A stretch of DNA of 18,500 bases, from contig MU400958.1 of NCBI GenBank assembly GCA_022578965.1, positions 1 through 18,500 on the forward strand, given 5' to 3'. Below, one piece after another: positions 1 to 9,034 of the stretch (position 1 is the stretch's first letter; the number at the start of each line of letters is the position of its first letter). Under the pieces are notes generated by a model. That model was not told the origin of the DNA. It saw only the letters and a program-made list of their open reading frames with translations, and did no database searches. The translations under genes were made by a program, and so were the position numbers. The stretch comes from Xylaria sp. FL1777. Lineage: Eukaryota; Ascomycota; Sordariomycetes; Xylariales; Xylariaceae.

Positions 1-9
1 GAAAGTCTG

Positions 10-217
10 GAACAAAATGTTGAACAGAATGTTGAACAAAATGTTGAAAAGTGAAAAGTATTTTCAAAAAAAAGTCATTTAACCAAAAATTATTTCAAAA
101 ATTCAAAATTATTATACATAATAAGTATTTTTTTGTAATCCAAAGTTGCAATGCTTTCTTAAACAAATAATTTTCATATTTAAAAATAATCTTAACATTT
201 TGTCTAACATTATGTTC
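10..217. repeat. AT-rich segment with imperfect terminal inverted repeats (foldback-like)
   Basis: Three tandem 12-bp units of the form AACAAAATGTTG lie at 11-46. A two-unit counterpart in inverse orientation lies at 194-217. Positions 22-45 and the reverse complement of 194-217 agree at about 21 of 24 bases. The interior is very AT-rich and has no ORF. This is the shape of a small foldback or MITE-like element, but no target-site duplication can be seen and the left edge of the window may cut it. The unit is itself nearly palindromic, which weakens the inverted-repeat argument. Confidence 0.4.
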
Positions 218-232
218 AAAACCCCCCCAAAC

Positions 233-258
233 CCGGTACGGTATCCTTTACCGTCCGG
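233..258. repeat. Perfect inverted repeat / hairpin
   Basis: The arms CCGG-T-ACGGTA and TACCGT-CCGG surround a 5-base loop (244-248). This gives two stacked perfect stems of 6 and 4 bp separated by one unpaired T. It sits just after the AT-rich end segment and a run of seven C. No gene is next to it, so a terminator role is not indicated. It may be the end of a decayed element. Confidence 0.5.
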
Positions 259-1241
259 AGTTTGTAAGAGTTTAGCATGAAACCCTGCATACCCGGATAT
301 ATCTCGCTGTCCATACAGGGATGCTTGATATAATGAACTGTCTAGGCGTTAGGTTTAAAGTCTAAGATTCAATTCAAGGATAGGGCCGTACTTTTCCCAA
401 TCATATCTCAACCAGGACCGCTAATGTTTGGCAGTATTGTTGATTTTGCTTCATGCTTCATGCTTCATGCTTCATGCTCATTATATTCCTTACTTATATA
501 AGCAAGCCCTAGAGACATTGATTTAGCCCGCATTCGACAATATAGAACGTAACAATATATTTTAACATAATTCATAAGAATGATAGAATCTATGAGCTAG
601 GTAGACCTATTATATGGGCACTAAGAATTCATAAGTAACTCACGCTGAAATTTGACTACATCGATTTATCCTTACTCACATGACGTTCTAGGGGAAATTA
701 TAAATAAGATATGCCTGACCTTTATATGTTACGAAATGTGTTATACGCGAGAACAGGACTAATCTCCATATTGGCGAAGTCACCTTCCTCAGGTTGCTGT
801 TTTGCCGGGTTCATAAGAGGTAGTACTGTAGTATCCATAATATAGCACGGGAGAATGGCGAAAATCATGGCAAATGAAATCGGTCTACCCTCTTGGCTGC
901 ATCTATGAGATGGCAGTAACGCGTTTTCGTCACCGTGGATCTAGTCTTGGACTCGAGCTTATCAAGATCAAGAAAGCATAGCTGTTATAGATATGAAAGT
1001 AATATTGCGTGAGAGGGCTAAAACACAACCTTTTGGAACTGACGTGGGAGGTGTAGAGGCGATGGATGGAAATACCGGGTACTTAAACACCTGCCTGCAT
1101 TGAAGTCCTTGCTGCTGCTTATCTGCAAACCCCCGCCAAACTTCTTTACGTTAGAATGATGTACTGAGTAAATAGGTAGCCCCGGCAACCAGACATGGTG
1201 GGTATGCTTCATGGTTGCTGGGTTCAGGGGCCGGCATGCAT
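259..1241. other. Intergenic DNA without recognisable gene
   Basis: I see no credible coding region here. Short open frames have no family resemblance and no splice context. The only clear structure is a 7-bp microsatellite at 448-475. The 3' part leads into the CRN1 upstream region. Confidence 0.5.
448..475. repeat. 7-bp microsatellite (GCTTCAT) x4
   Basis: Four perfect tandem copies of GCTTCAT are followed by a broken fifth copy (gctca). It is a simple repeat in non-coding DNA. Confidence 0.9.
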
Positions 1242-1487
1242 GAACCCCCACTCCACTGAGTGCTCATTCGCTCGGTCTTGGCCCTGTGGTTGATCCCGTT
1301 AGGTGATTGTCACTGATTGACGACAGCCGCGAGCACAAAGCTCCCTTCACCTCAGATCTCAAACACAGAGAACCTTGGCGCCTTTTTCGCGACCGGCTCG
1401 CTCTCTGCCCTCTACACCCTGCAAACGCCGTGGTCGATAAACCAGTTGCCGTCTTATACCCAGTCTACCTCTTGCTCGTGTTCTATT
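1242..1487 (+). promoter_or_regulatory. Probable CRN1 5' flank and leader
   Basis: The stretch before the CRN1 start is markedly pyrimidine-rich, especially 1381-1487 with several CTCT/CTAC runs. This is common in fungal core promoters and 5' leaders. No convincing TATA box is seen. The placement is inferred only from position and composition. Confidence 0.35.
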
Positions 1488-3661
1488 ATGGCCGGTCGCT
1501 TTGTTCGGGCGTCCAAGTACCGTACGCTGTTGCCTCGTCCGAACCCGCCACTTTGTCTGACCGTCTCATCCAGGCCATGTTTTCGGCAAATCCACGCGAA
1601 AGGAGTTCTGCTATGACAATCTCCGCATCAGCAGGAATGCCTGGGACACCAATCTGATCAAGGTCGGTTCAGCTGCCACGCTTCGTCGTCCCATCTCGAA
1701 GCCAAGATCCCGCGCGAAGTATGTGCTAACGGGCTTTCTGTGTCGCGACAGGCCAACCCAGAGTTCCTTGCCGTCAATTGGGAAGCCAGTGGAGGCGGCG
1801 CCTTTGCGGTTATACCCGTGGAAGAGCGGGGAAAGATTCCCGACGTCATCCCTCTGTTTCGCGGCCATACGGCGGCTGTCCTCGATACCGACTGGTGCGC
1901 ACGCGACATCTTCTCACTTGACCATTGTCGTTCGGCACACATCTAACCTTGCTCAAGGAACCCCTTTAACAACCGGGTCATCGCATCCGCTTCCGACGAT
2001 GGCAAGGTTATGCTATGGCAGGTTCCTCAGGGATTCAGCCTGTTCACTGATGCCGAAGAGCCCACCGACGTTGCGCCCTTTGCCAAATTGACAGGCCACT
2101 CGCGAAAAGTTGGTCAGGTTCTTTTCAATCCCGCCGCCGAAAATATTCTTGCCTCCGCCTCCGGAGATCTGACAATCAAGCTTTGGGATATTGGTACCGG
2201 TTCTGCTGTACACACTCTCAAACACCCTGATATTGTGCAGAGCTTGTCTTGGAATGCCGATGGAACCATGTTGGCAACGACGTCTAGGGATAAGAAGCTT
2301 CGGGTATGGGATGTTCGCCAAGAACGGCCCGCTCATGAGAGCCCGGGACATGAGGGGGCCAAGAACAGCCGAGCGGTATGGCTTGGAGAGCATAACCGAG
2401 TTGCCACAACCGGGTTCTCTAGGATGAGCGACCGGCAACTTGCCCTATGGGAACCTGGCAACCCTAACCCCATCGGTGGTTTTACAGTACTTGACAGCAT
2501 TTCTGGTGTTTGCATGCCTTTCTGGGGTAAATATCCCCACCCTTTACTCGAATCAGAGCGACACTGACTCGAATTTGTTTTAAGATGATGGCTGTAACTG
2601 TCTGTACCTTGCTGGAAAGGGGTAAGTCTCACATTCAATGAATTTGCCCTACCAAGGATATCTAACGTGGCTCTAAGTGATGGAAACATACGGTATTTCG
2701 AATATGAGAACGACAAATTCGAGTTCCTGTCCGAATACAAGTCACCAGACCCCCAACGTGGAGTCGCATTCTTGCCTAAGCGCGGCGTAAATGTGAGTTG
2801 ATGGTTAAGCTAAGATACTCGGGCTCTAATTCCAATGACTCCCAGGTCCACGAAAACGAGGTGATGAGGGCTTATAAGACTGTCAATGACACGTATATCG
2901 AACCTGTTTCTTTCACGGTTCCCCGACGTGCTGAAACCTTCCAATCCGACATTTATCCACCGTGTGTTGGTGGTAAACCTGCTGTCAGCGCCCAGGAATG
3001 GATAGCAGGGAAAAGTGGCGTTCCTTCTAAAATTGACTTTGAGAGCGTCTACGAAGGAAATGCGCCTGTTGAAGTACCAGCTGATTATAAGCCACCTGCT
3101 CCGGTTTCAGCTCCGGCTCCGACTTCGACCCCGATCTCTCAGAAAGCGCCAGAACCTACTCCTGCACCAGCCAACATTCATTCTGGCTCCATTAAGGAAC
3201 AGCAGAGTTCTATGGCGGCACTGGCCTCCAAATATGAAGATAAGAAAGATGACGTAGAGGAGCCCTCAAGCTTTGATGAGATTTCTAAACCACAACAGCG
3301 AAGCGCGATACCAGTGCGTACTGAGGCTAAAGCCCCGTCTCCGACGAAAACGACCTCTGCGCCGCCACCACAGCCTGCTTCACCTGTCAAACTACCGACA
3401 TCAGAACCAACACCAACGACTGCAGCTCCGGCTCCAACGGAATTTCCCACCGCCTCAGGAGGGCCGGTTGTGGAGACAGCACTGGATCAAATCAAAGTGC
3501 TGCTGGAGACGCAAACCAAAATGCTGAGCGCGCAAAGTCAACATATAGAGCGCCTGACAGCCGAAGTTGACTCGCTGAAAAAGCGAGTAGGGTCCGGGTC
3601 TCCCGACCAGAGCGAGCGAATTCGACAATTAGAGCTAGAGCTAGAAGAGTTGAGATCGTAG
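1488..3661 (+). CDS. CRN1: Coronin, F-actin-binding WD-repeat protein
   Basis: Coronin binds F-actin and Arp2/3 and works at cortical actin patches. My model has seven exons: 1488-1521, 1574-1662, 1752-1894, 1958-2526, 2585-2621, 2678-2792 and 2846-3661. They join in one frame to 600 aa. The introns are 52, 89, 63, 58, 56 and 53 bp, and CTAAC or CTGAC branch points are visible in several (for example 1726-1730, 1943-1947, 2564-2568). The start gives the conserved coronin opening MAGRFVRASKYRHVFGK. The beta-propeller covers roughly residues 1-395, with blade-end motifs LWQ (W109), LWD (W165), VWD (W206) and LWE (W253). A Pro/Ala/Thr-rich linker follows from about 400 to 535. A heptad-like coiled coil begins near DQIKVLLETQ and ends LELELEELRS, as expected for trimerisation. 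The gene converges on HIS6, with 213 bp between the stop codons. Family identity is secure; exact splice sites are manual. Confidence 0.93.
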
Positions 3662-3874
3662 TCAATATTGTTGGTTTTATGAAGAAGTTAGGTAGGATAC
3701 CAGCGGACGTATGCTTGGAGACTGTGGCTACTTATATGATGATTAAATGAAGCGTGTACGTACATTTGATTCGGTTGGTCCTTGCTCACAGAAAAGTATG
3801 CGGTTTAGGTACATCTGGCATTTTCAATTCATCTAAAGTCTTTCCAACTACAGAATACATATGGGCGAATGTGA
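3662..3874. other. Convergent 3' intergenic region, CRN1/HIS6
   Basis: This 213-bp gap lies between two convergent stop codons and should hold both 3' UTRs and polyadenylation sites. AT-rich stretches are present. No canonical AATAAA and no further gene are seen. Confidence 0.5.
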
Positions 3875-4815
3875 TCATGACATTTGTTGCGCATTCCACT
3901 TGACGCAATCATCGAGTCTTACTCCAGTTCCGCCGAAGCAGTCCAGTGCACTCCCGATCGTCAGATCTACCCGGCCATTGCTTAGTCTCTTGACGAGTTC
4001 CAGGTCGTCCAAATTCCTCCCACCACCGGCATATGTGACGGGTATGTTGCACCAGGCAGCAAGTTTTTCAACTAGCTTCTCGTCGATACCCTTCTGTAGC
4101 CCTTCGTTATCCGCAGCATGAATGAGGAACTCGCTGCAGTATGATTCCAGGCTCTTGATTGATCCTTTTACAAGCCATTATTAGTCACTAGTCTTTGTCT
4201 TACCGAAAGATCCGGAACACACCTTCGGTTACCTCCATGTCGGTTACAGTTTGCCACTTGTTCATGGCCACGAACCATCTATCGTCGCCCCGACGTCGAC
4301 AACTGAGATCGATGACCAGTTTATCCTTATCACCGCCCAAGGCTGCCAACACGGCGTCGAGCCGTTCCTGACTGAACTTCCCATCTGGGAACAGAAAAGA
4401 TGTGATGATGACCTACTAATAAACACGTCGTTAGCAACCATCTAAATTTCCGCCTGGTGATATCACGATGTGGTTATTTGTAATCACCTAGTAAAATGCC
4501 ATGGAACTAACTAACCTTACTTGCACCTCGTTCAATCCACAGCGCGGCATTCTTATCGTTGATGCCACCTCCGACTTGCAGGTGTCCCGGCCACGCGGCC
4601 AGCGCTTCTTGTGCAGCCTCATCGTTGCTTGGGCCCAGCATTATCACATGTGCTCCCTCAAGCGCATTATCACGGTATAATGTTGCATAGTAGCCCGCGG
4701 GATGTTTCGACACATAATTCGTCTTGAGTTCAGAAGTCAGGCTGTCAAGAGTGCCACCCACTATCTGCTTTACTTGCCCTGCGTGAAGATCTATACAGGG
4801 CCGGAAGCGCGTCAT
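3875..4815 (-). CDS. HIS6: ProFAR isomerase (5-ProFAR to PRFAR), histidine biosynthesis
   Basis: This enzyme performs the Amadori isomerisation of ProFAR to PRFAR, the fourth step of histidine synthesis, in the cytosol. The exons on the - strand are 4516-4815, 4223-4412 and 3875-4164. They join to 259 aa, the usual size for a fungal HisA-type (beta-alpha)8 barrel (261 aa in yeast). The introns are 103 and 58 bp; the first has a CTAAC branch point (reverse of 4430-4434). The N-terminus carries [15 protein letters not shown], with catalytic-type Asp at D9. The second catalytic-type Asp is D135 in LVIDLSCRR. Phosphate-binding strands include [25 protein letters not shown] and DLTIGSALD. The start at 4815 fits the yeast-like MTRF-type N-terminus. 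The gene is divergent from FAF1. Neurospora calls this step his-7. No clear Gcn4/CPC1 site was found upstream. Confidence 0.95.
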
Positions 4816-5124
4816 TTTTCTAGGCTGTGTCCACCAATTGTAGCAGGTGAAGGCGCAGAAGAGGTGATGTCTTTGTTAGTCTTCTTATCAAGCACTAAAA
4901 CTACAGTGCTCTTACATTGATGGTAGTGGGGTGACTGGGTGAGGCTAGGGCGGGGTGTTGCCTGTGGCCCAGTATAATTTGACGAGCTTGATTGGCTGGA
5001 TACACTTTCAGTTACTGCAAGGCTGTTCTGTGTTCCCACATTAATTTTTGGAAAGTGGGCGGCTTCAACGCCCGAAAACATCGAAACAACCATTCCTGCC
5101 AGCGGAAAATACGGCAGAGATCCA
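4816..5124. promoter_or_regulatory. Shared bidirectional promoter region HIS6/FAF1
   Basis: About 309 bp separate the two divergent start codons, so both promoters and 5' leaders must lie here. An inverse CCAAT box (ATTGG, 4991-4995) is visible. A near match to the amino-acid-control site (TGACTGG at about 4932) is too degenerate to call. Two households, histidine synthesis and ribosome assembly, would share this region. Co-regulation is only an inference. Confidence 0.55.
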
Positions 5125-6045
5125 ATGGCAACAGTACTAGGGAAGCGCAAGTCGCGCACACAGAAGGCAGACCCTTCAATTACTGCTGAAGAGGTACAAG
5201 CGAAATTAGCCCGATGCTTTGCCGCCGAATTCAAGTCATTGCTCTCAGCAGTGAAACCCACACCGGCACCAGAACCTGAGACAATAGAAGAAGAGTCCGC
5301 TTCCGATTCCGACGGCTCAGATGAAAACTCGTGGGATGGTTTCTCCGAGGACGAAACAGGGGACGAGTCCTCGACGCCCTTGACCGCCGTCGAAGTCGTA
5401 TCGCACACCGATACATATTCAGCAGCCACAAACGCCCTCGACAAGCACGAAAGCCGAGCCTGGCTGTCCTCGCGGCCGCCTCTATCCACCTCTATAGACC
5501 CGACCTCATCATTAAAACATAAGAAAGGAGAGGCAACAACGGCCGATGAAGATGCGCCGTCGTTACTGAAGAACGACCTAGCCCTGCAGCGACTGCTCGC
5601 AGAAAGCCACCTCTTCTCGTCCGCCGCGGGCGTCAGCGGCGGAGAGCCCGGGGCCGTGACGGAGCACGTGGGGCGCAACCGACATCTGGCCACGGACCTG
5701 CGGCTGTCGGCGCTGGGGTCCAAGACATCGATATACAAGCAGGCCAAGATGCCCATGTCGTTCCGGAAGGGGATCCAGGCGGCCGCCGAGGAGCGGGAGG
5801 TGAAGCGCCGCCGCGAGGCGCGAGAGAACGGCATCATACTGGAGCGGCCCGCGGCTGCTACCGCCCTGGGCAAGAAAGCGGGCAAGGGCAAGGGCAGGAG
5901 GGATGGTCGTTCGCGCGCTATTGACGCCCCTGCTGTCGGTAGGATGAATAATGGCATGCTGAAGCTTAGTAAGAGGGATATCGCGGATATCGAGGGCGGT
6001 GCGGCCCGGAAAGGTGGCGCGTTTAATAAGAAGCGGCGGAGGTGA
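5125..6045 (+). CDS. FAF1: Faf1/C1orf131-family 40S ribosome assembly factor
   Basis: Faf1 is a nucleolar protein needed for early 18S rRNA processing and small-subunit assembly. This is a single-exon gene of 306 aa. It opens with a basic MATVLGKRKSR segment. A highly acidic Ser/Asp/Glu stretch follows at about residues 55-82. The core family region runs from about 147 to 241 and includes DLALQRLLAESHLF, then LGSKTSIYKQAKMPMSFRKG, then a charged helix ending NGIILER. The C-terminus is Lys/Arg-rich and ends KKRRR, a plausible nucleolar signal. A conserved tail segment, LKLSKRDIADIE, lies at about 279-290. Codon third positions become strongly GC-rich after about 5560, which creates a long antisense open frame that I reject. 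The assignment to the C1orf131/FSAF1-type domain is by recognition of the core. Confidence 0.85.
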   Translation: MATVLGKRKSRTQKADPSITAEEVQAKLARCFAAEFKSLLSAVKPTPAPEPETIEEESASDSDGSDENSWDGFSEDETGDESSTPLTAVEVVSHTDTYSAATNALDKHESRAWLSSRPPLSTSIDPTSSLKHKKGEATTADEDAPSLLKNDLALQRLLAESHLFSSAAGVSGGEPGAVTEHVGRNRHLATDLRLSALGSKTSIYKQAKMPMSFRKGIQAAAEEREVKRRREARENGIILERPAAATALGKKAGKGKGRRDGRSRAIDAPAVGRMNNGMLKLSKRDIADIEGGAARKGGAFNKKRRR

Positions 6046-6512
6046 GGATTCGGGCGCTTTTTGGATAGGTGGGAGTCTGGATTGTTGTGTCGAACTGTGA
6101 TGAAGACTGCTTGTTCGTGCGATATACCCCGAATTGATGGCATTTACAATTACCTAACTCATATTGTATTGGCTTTCTAATAGGAGAGCGCAAAGAACAG
6201 ATATGTTTCAGGCTGACAAACCAGCGACTACCCTCTACTTTGCTGCGAATATGCCTACCTTATAGTTTACACGTGCTCGCTTACGGTAATGCGGCAGTCT
6301 AGTCACGTCCGGGCCACTGAATGAGTGCTTGGGGACTACAACATGTTTATAAACTACTAAAAGTCTATGGGATAAACAAGAAGAAAGAAAAAGAGCCAGA
6401 AGAATAATAAGCGAAGAAAAATAAGACAAAATTCATATCGTCTTGCTCTGAGTCATAGTGGGATCAAGACTCGAGTGAGGTTTCGTTCAAAACTCATTTC
6501 CCAATTTCATAT
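6046..6512. other. Intergenic, FAF1 3' side to the pseudogene block
   Basis: No gene is recognised. The first part should be the FAF1 3' UTR. A purine-rich tract (about 6360-6428, AAGAAGAAAG-type) is low complexity. This gap marks the change from the conserved gene block to the degraded block. Confidence 0.5.
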
Positions 6513-7107
6513 TCAATGCCTGTCGTGTATTGGCATAGTCTGCCTTGCCCGTAAGCCTTCATCCTCTGCTAACTGGTCCTGGGTGACACCCCGATGAAGC
6601 CTGTTGAGGTATTTGTCGAATCGCCCAGCCACTTCAATCACGTCCTTCAACTTGGCATAAGTAAGTGTCTCACCCTTCCACTTGGCATACTGTCTCGCTG
6701 TTGTGAGTGCGTTCCGGATCTGTCGACCATTCATTTCTTCGTCCTTCAACTCGACTAAGTCGTCTCGAAGATCATTGACGTCGATTGTCGTGTCTTGTAG
6801 GCTGTCCAGCTTGTCGAAGAAATTCCGCCAGATCTGCAAACGCTCATATGGGCCTAGCGTAGGATAATGAAGCGCCAATTGTATTCGGGATTTGAAAGTC
6901 TCATTGAATATGCCCAACTGGGTTGCTTGTGAGGGTGAGAATTCCCTCGTAGTACTCAAGCACGCGAAGGAAAACTGAGACGAGCGCGTTGCGTTGTAGG
7001 TCTTCTAAACTGCGCTGTTCCAGAAACACATCCGCCTCGTCTAGTAACACGACACATTTCCTGAGCTTGTCCAAGTGCAGCACAGATCTTCTCATTTCAA
7101 TCGACTT
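6513..7107 (-). pseudogene. AAA+ ATPase, C-terminal fragment with frameshift
   Basis: This is the C-terminal half of a fungal AAA+ ATPase module. It begins abruptly near KSIE at about 7107. It contains Walker B (CVVLLDEADVFLEQR), the second-region helix (LQRNALVSVFLRVLEYYEG), sensor-1 (LTLTSN) and the Arg-finger region (FKSRIQLALHYP). A lid follows (PYERLQIWRNFF), ending at a natural-looking stop at 6513. There is no Walker A or N-terminal part. The frame breaks between LTSNPVG and IFNETFKSRI. An extra base in the CCC run at 6913-6915 (plus strand) would account for this, and no GT..AG intron fits. Family members normally have Arg after the sensor-1 Asn; here it reads Pro. It sits directly against a DUF3638-type fragment, so it is a rearranged remnant. 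A sequencing error could explain the frameshift but not the missing N-terminus. Confidence 0.75.
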
Positions 7108-7850
7108 TAAACCAGACGATCCTTTGTGAGGTTGGCACCCAACGTCACTGCTACAGGATGACTTTGAGGTAGTTCCCGCTGGCTGCCTCGTGGATCATCT
7201 TCATCTAGAAACAATAGGCAGAGATCAAGCTGGTCAACATATGAAGACACCTGTAATAATTCGACATGCCCCTGGCGACTAAGAACCGGCAACTCATCCT
7301 TCGAATCAAAGAAGACGGCTGACACCCATATTATCAAGCTCTACTATCTACGCGCCAACGTCGAGAAGTATTCGCACAAGCGGATTCATTTAAATCACCA
7401 TATCGAGAAGTAATTGTGCATCTGATTCCTCCTGACTGCTGCAAGACGGCAACTGTATTCTCCGGTTGGAGCAGATTCTCTAACACAACAGCGTTGGTAG
7501 GCCTCTGGGTCAAGGTCCAGTTGGCTTACTATGAGAGGGAGGACCGCCCGTGAATCACTTGTACCGCTAAAACCTGTACCTAGATGCGTTGTAGTCTCGC
7601 CAATATCCCAGGACGATGCAGCTAATTTGGACGGATACTCATTGATTCCTTAGAAAAGGCAATCTTGGAGAGAACATAGTTGATCCCGTTCTGTGAGAAT
7701 CGGAGTCGTGGGTTTATCTCCTCTTCAAAGGTCGATCGATCCTTTGATCGATCCTTTAAGTTGACACCATCCGCATAACAGGGGCTGGGTTCAGGGGGTG
7801 GAACATGACTTCTATTCAACAATAATCTTCTAGGTCTTGACTAGTTTCTT
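7107..7850 (-). pseudogene. DUF3638-type giant protein, degraded internal fragment
   Basis: Pieces in different frames match, in order, what I recall of large fungal DUF3638/DUF3645 proteins (often labelled ubiquitinyl hydrolase-like). The pieces are HVPPPEPSPCYADGVNLKDRS and PRLRFSQNGINYVLSK (about 7650-7815), SSWDIGETTTHLGTGFSG (near 7560-7622) and NAVVLENLLQPENTVAVL (near 7440-7500). Then come LVRILLDVGA (near 7350-7386), LSRQGHVELLQVSSYVDQLD (near 7220-7285) and TLGANLTKDRLV (near 7110-7145). In-frame stops lie at 7390-7392, 7348-7350 and 7107-7109, and there are at least two frame changes. The two stops at 7348 and 7107 sit where Gln codons (CAG, CAA) would be expected. A perfect 12-bp tandem duplication (7734-7757) adds a second KDRS. 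The family protein is thousands of residues long, so only a small slice remains. Family assignment is from memory and needs a search. Confidence 0.6.
7734..7757. repeat. 12-bp tandem duplication
   Basis: Two perfect copies of GATCGATCCTTT lie at 7734-7745 and 7746-7757. On the - strand they encode a repeated KDRS inside the DUF3638-type fragment. Confidence 0.9.
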
Positions 7851-8231
7851 GAATCTCTACTCATCAAGACAGCCTTACAGGTCAGCTTGACTCTATATAC
7901 AGCCGTCCTGAAGGTGACTGACCCTCGGGGTCGTACTAATTGACTCAAACGAGCAAGGGCTGAAGAGCTTCATGTTTCAATACTAATAAGAAATGCGCGA
8001 AGACGAAGGTGTACACCGAGGGCGTACACCGAAGTCTGTACACGAAACAGCGTACAGGTGTCAGTTGCGTGTAACAATCAAGCTGCCTGAATTCAATATA
8101 TAAACCAGTCACTGTCTTACTGAATTTCCACGCCGTTATAATTCCACTGAGATTATCACCTCGGTATTAATATTAACGCACTACTTGACTTTATAATGAA
8201 ATTACATCGGTCTTGTTGCCTTGTATAAATA
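7851..8231. other. Intergenic DNA between pseudogenes
   Basis: No coding region is recognised. It contains a spaced GTACAC repeat cluster (8011-8057) followed by a TATATAAA (8097-8104) on the + strand, but no + strand gene lies downstream. Confidence 0.45.
8011..8057 (+). repeat. Four GTACAC-type motifs at 13-14 bp spacing
   Basis: GTACACCGA occurs at 8011-8019 and 8024-8032, GTACACGA at 8038-8045 and GTACAG at 8052-8057. The starts are 13, 14 and 14 bp apart. This may be a degenerate minisatellite or a cluster of protein-binding sites upstream of the TATATAAA at 8097. Confidence 0.6.
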
Positions 8232-8857
8232 TCAAAGAGGTTTACGGAATGCGACAAAACGTGCCTCGCAACTCTGTCTCGGGGGACAATTTGAGTTGGG
8301 ATTATAGAAGGCAGCATGAAAGGCCTCTGAACAAAGAGGTGAATATACTATTCCAATAAATATGCGTTGACATCTGACAGACTCACTTGCACGTTGACCA
8401 GATGAATCAGTGTTCCGAAATACCAAGAGATTATGCGGTTGCTGTCCTTCAATATAGTACCATCTGTGTCTTTCGCTTGGGAACAACAGCTGATTCTCTC
8501 CAACTCTGTCAGGGTGGAGTCTATCTGCCGATATAATATCATTTTCGATGTCTATGGTGGTATAGTCGCAGACCGCCAAAGGCTGGTCATCATTGGGCCC
8601 AATAAGAGGCCGCCAAACACTAAAGATCACACCTTAATTAGTTACGTGAAGTCGAAGAGAGAGAAGGACAGGGGATCGTATCACTTGATCATATCGAAGT
8701 CTTTCCCCTCGAAAAATCGCTGCTGCCCCGGAAAAGAACTCTCGATTTGCAATCTGGCGCCGGCGGTGGAATAATAGCTGTTTGTGATGCATGCTGGTTG
8801 TTCATGTGTGATTATCGCGAGTTCATTTGAAGGAAACCGTTCATGCCGCTGTCTAAC
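8232..8857 (-). pseudogene. CmcJ-like oxygenase, 5'-truncated gene fragment
   Basis: This is the C-terminal portion of a CmcJ/asaB-like putative hydroxylase or desaturase, a family common near fungal secondary-metabolism genes. The spliced segments are 8685-8857, 8387-8619 and 8232-8326, which join in frame to about 166 residues plus a stop. Recognisable parts are EQPACIT, FPGQQRFFEGKDFDMI, then NVWRPL across a splice, PLAVCDYTTID, HRWYYIEGQQPHN, VFRNTDSSGQRA and finally PPRQSCEARFVAF. The introns are 65 bp (8620-8684) and 60 bp (8327-8386). The 60-bp intron is a multiple of three and has no stop, so its retention would keep the frame. Upstream of 8857 the frame closes at a TAG and there is no in-frame ATG near the start. 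The usual N-terminal third is absent, and only about 180 bp separate it from the NLR stop. It could be the 3' end of a gene cut by rearrangement. Splice signals are still intact. Confidence 0.7.
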
Positions 8858-9034
8858 CTATAGCGCATACTGTCAATTGCCAAATGCTGTTATCTGCTGT
8901 CTTGTCGGAGAGAAGTGCAAGGTTATTCATTCTAAATAGAGTTACTATTCAAACTAAACACTACACCCTTAGAAGTCAAATGTCGTAACAGTCGTGAGCT
9001 TTGATGCCTGTGCGCAATTCCAGTGATTAAATTG

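Noticed and set aside
1018..1251. 77-codon open frame on the - strand
   Set aside because: No recognisable motif, no splice context and atypical composition; most likely chance.
4926..4937. Gcn4/CPC1-type site in the HIS6 promoter
   Set aside because: TGACTGG differs from TGACTCA at two positions; too weak to report as a site.
4812..6143. Long antisense open frame (443 codons) opposite FAF1 and the HIS6 promoter
   Set aside because: It is a by-product of FAF1 codon composition; its product is low-complexity Ser/Arg/Ala-rich with no family resemblance, and the sense strand has a clear conserved protein.
6235..6429. 64-codon hydrophobic open frame on the - strand
   Set aside because: It comes from translating a low-complexity purine/pyrimidine tract in the FAF1 3' region.
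8433..8774. 113-codon + strand open frame
   Set aside because: It is the antisense shadow of the CmcJ-like fragment, whose - strand reading has family motifs and matching splice sites.
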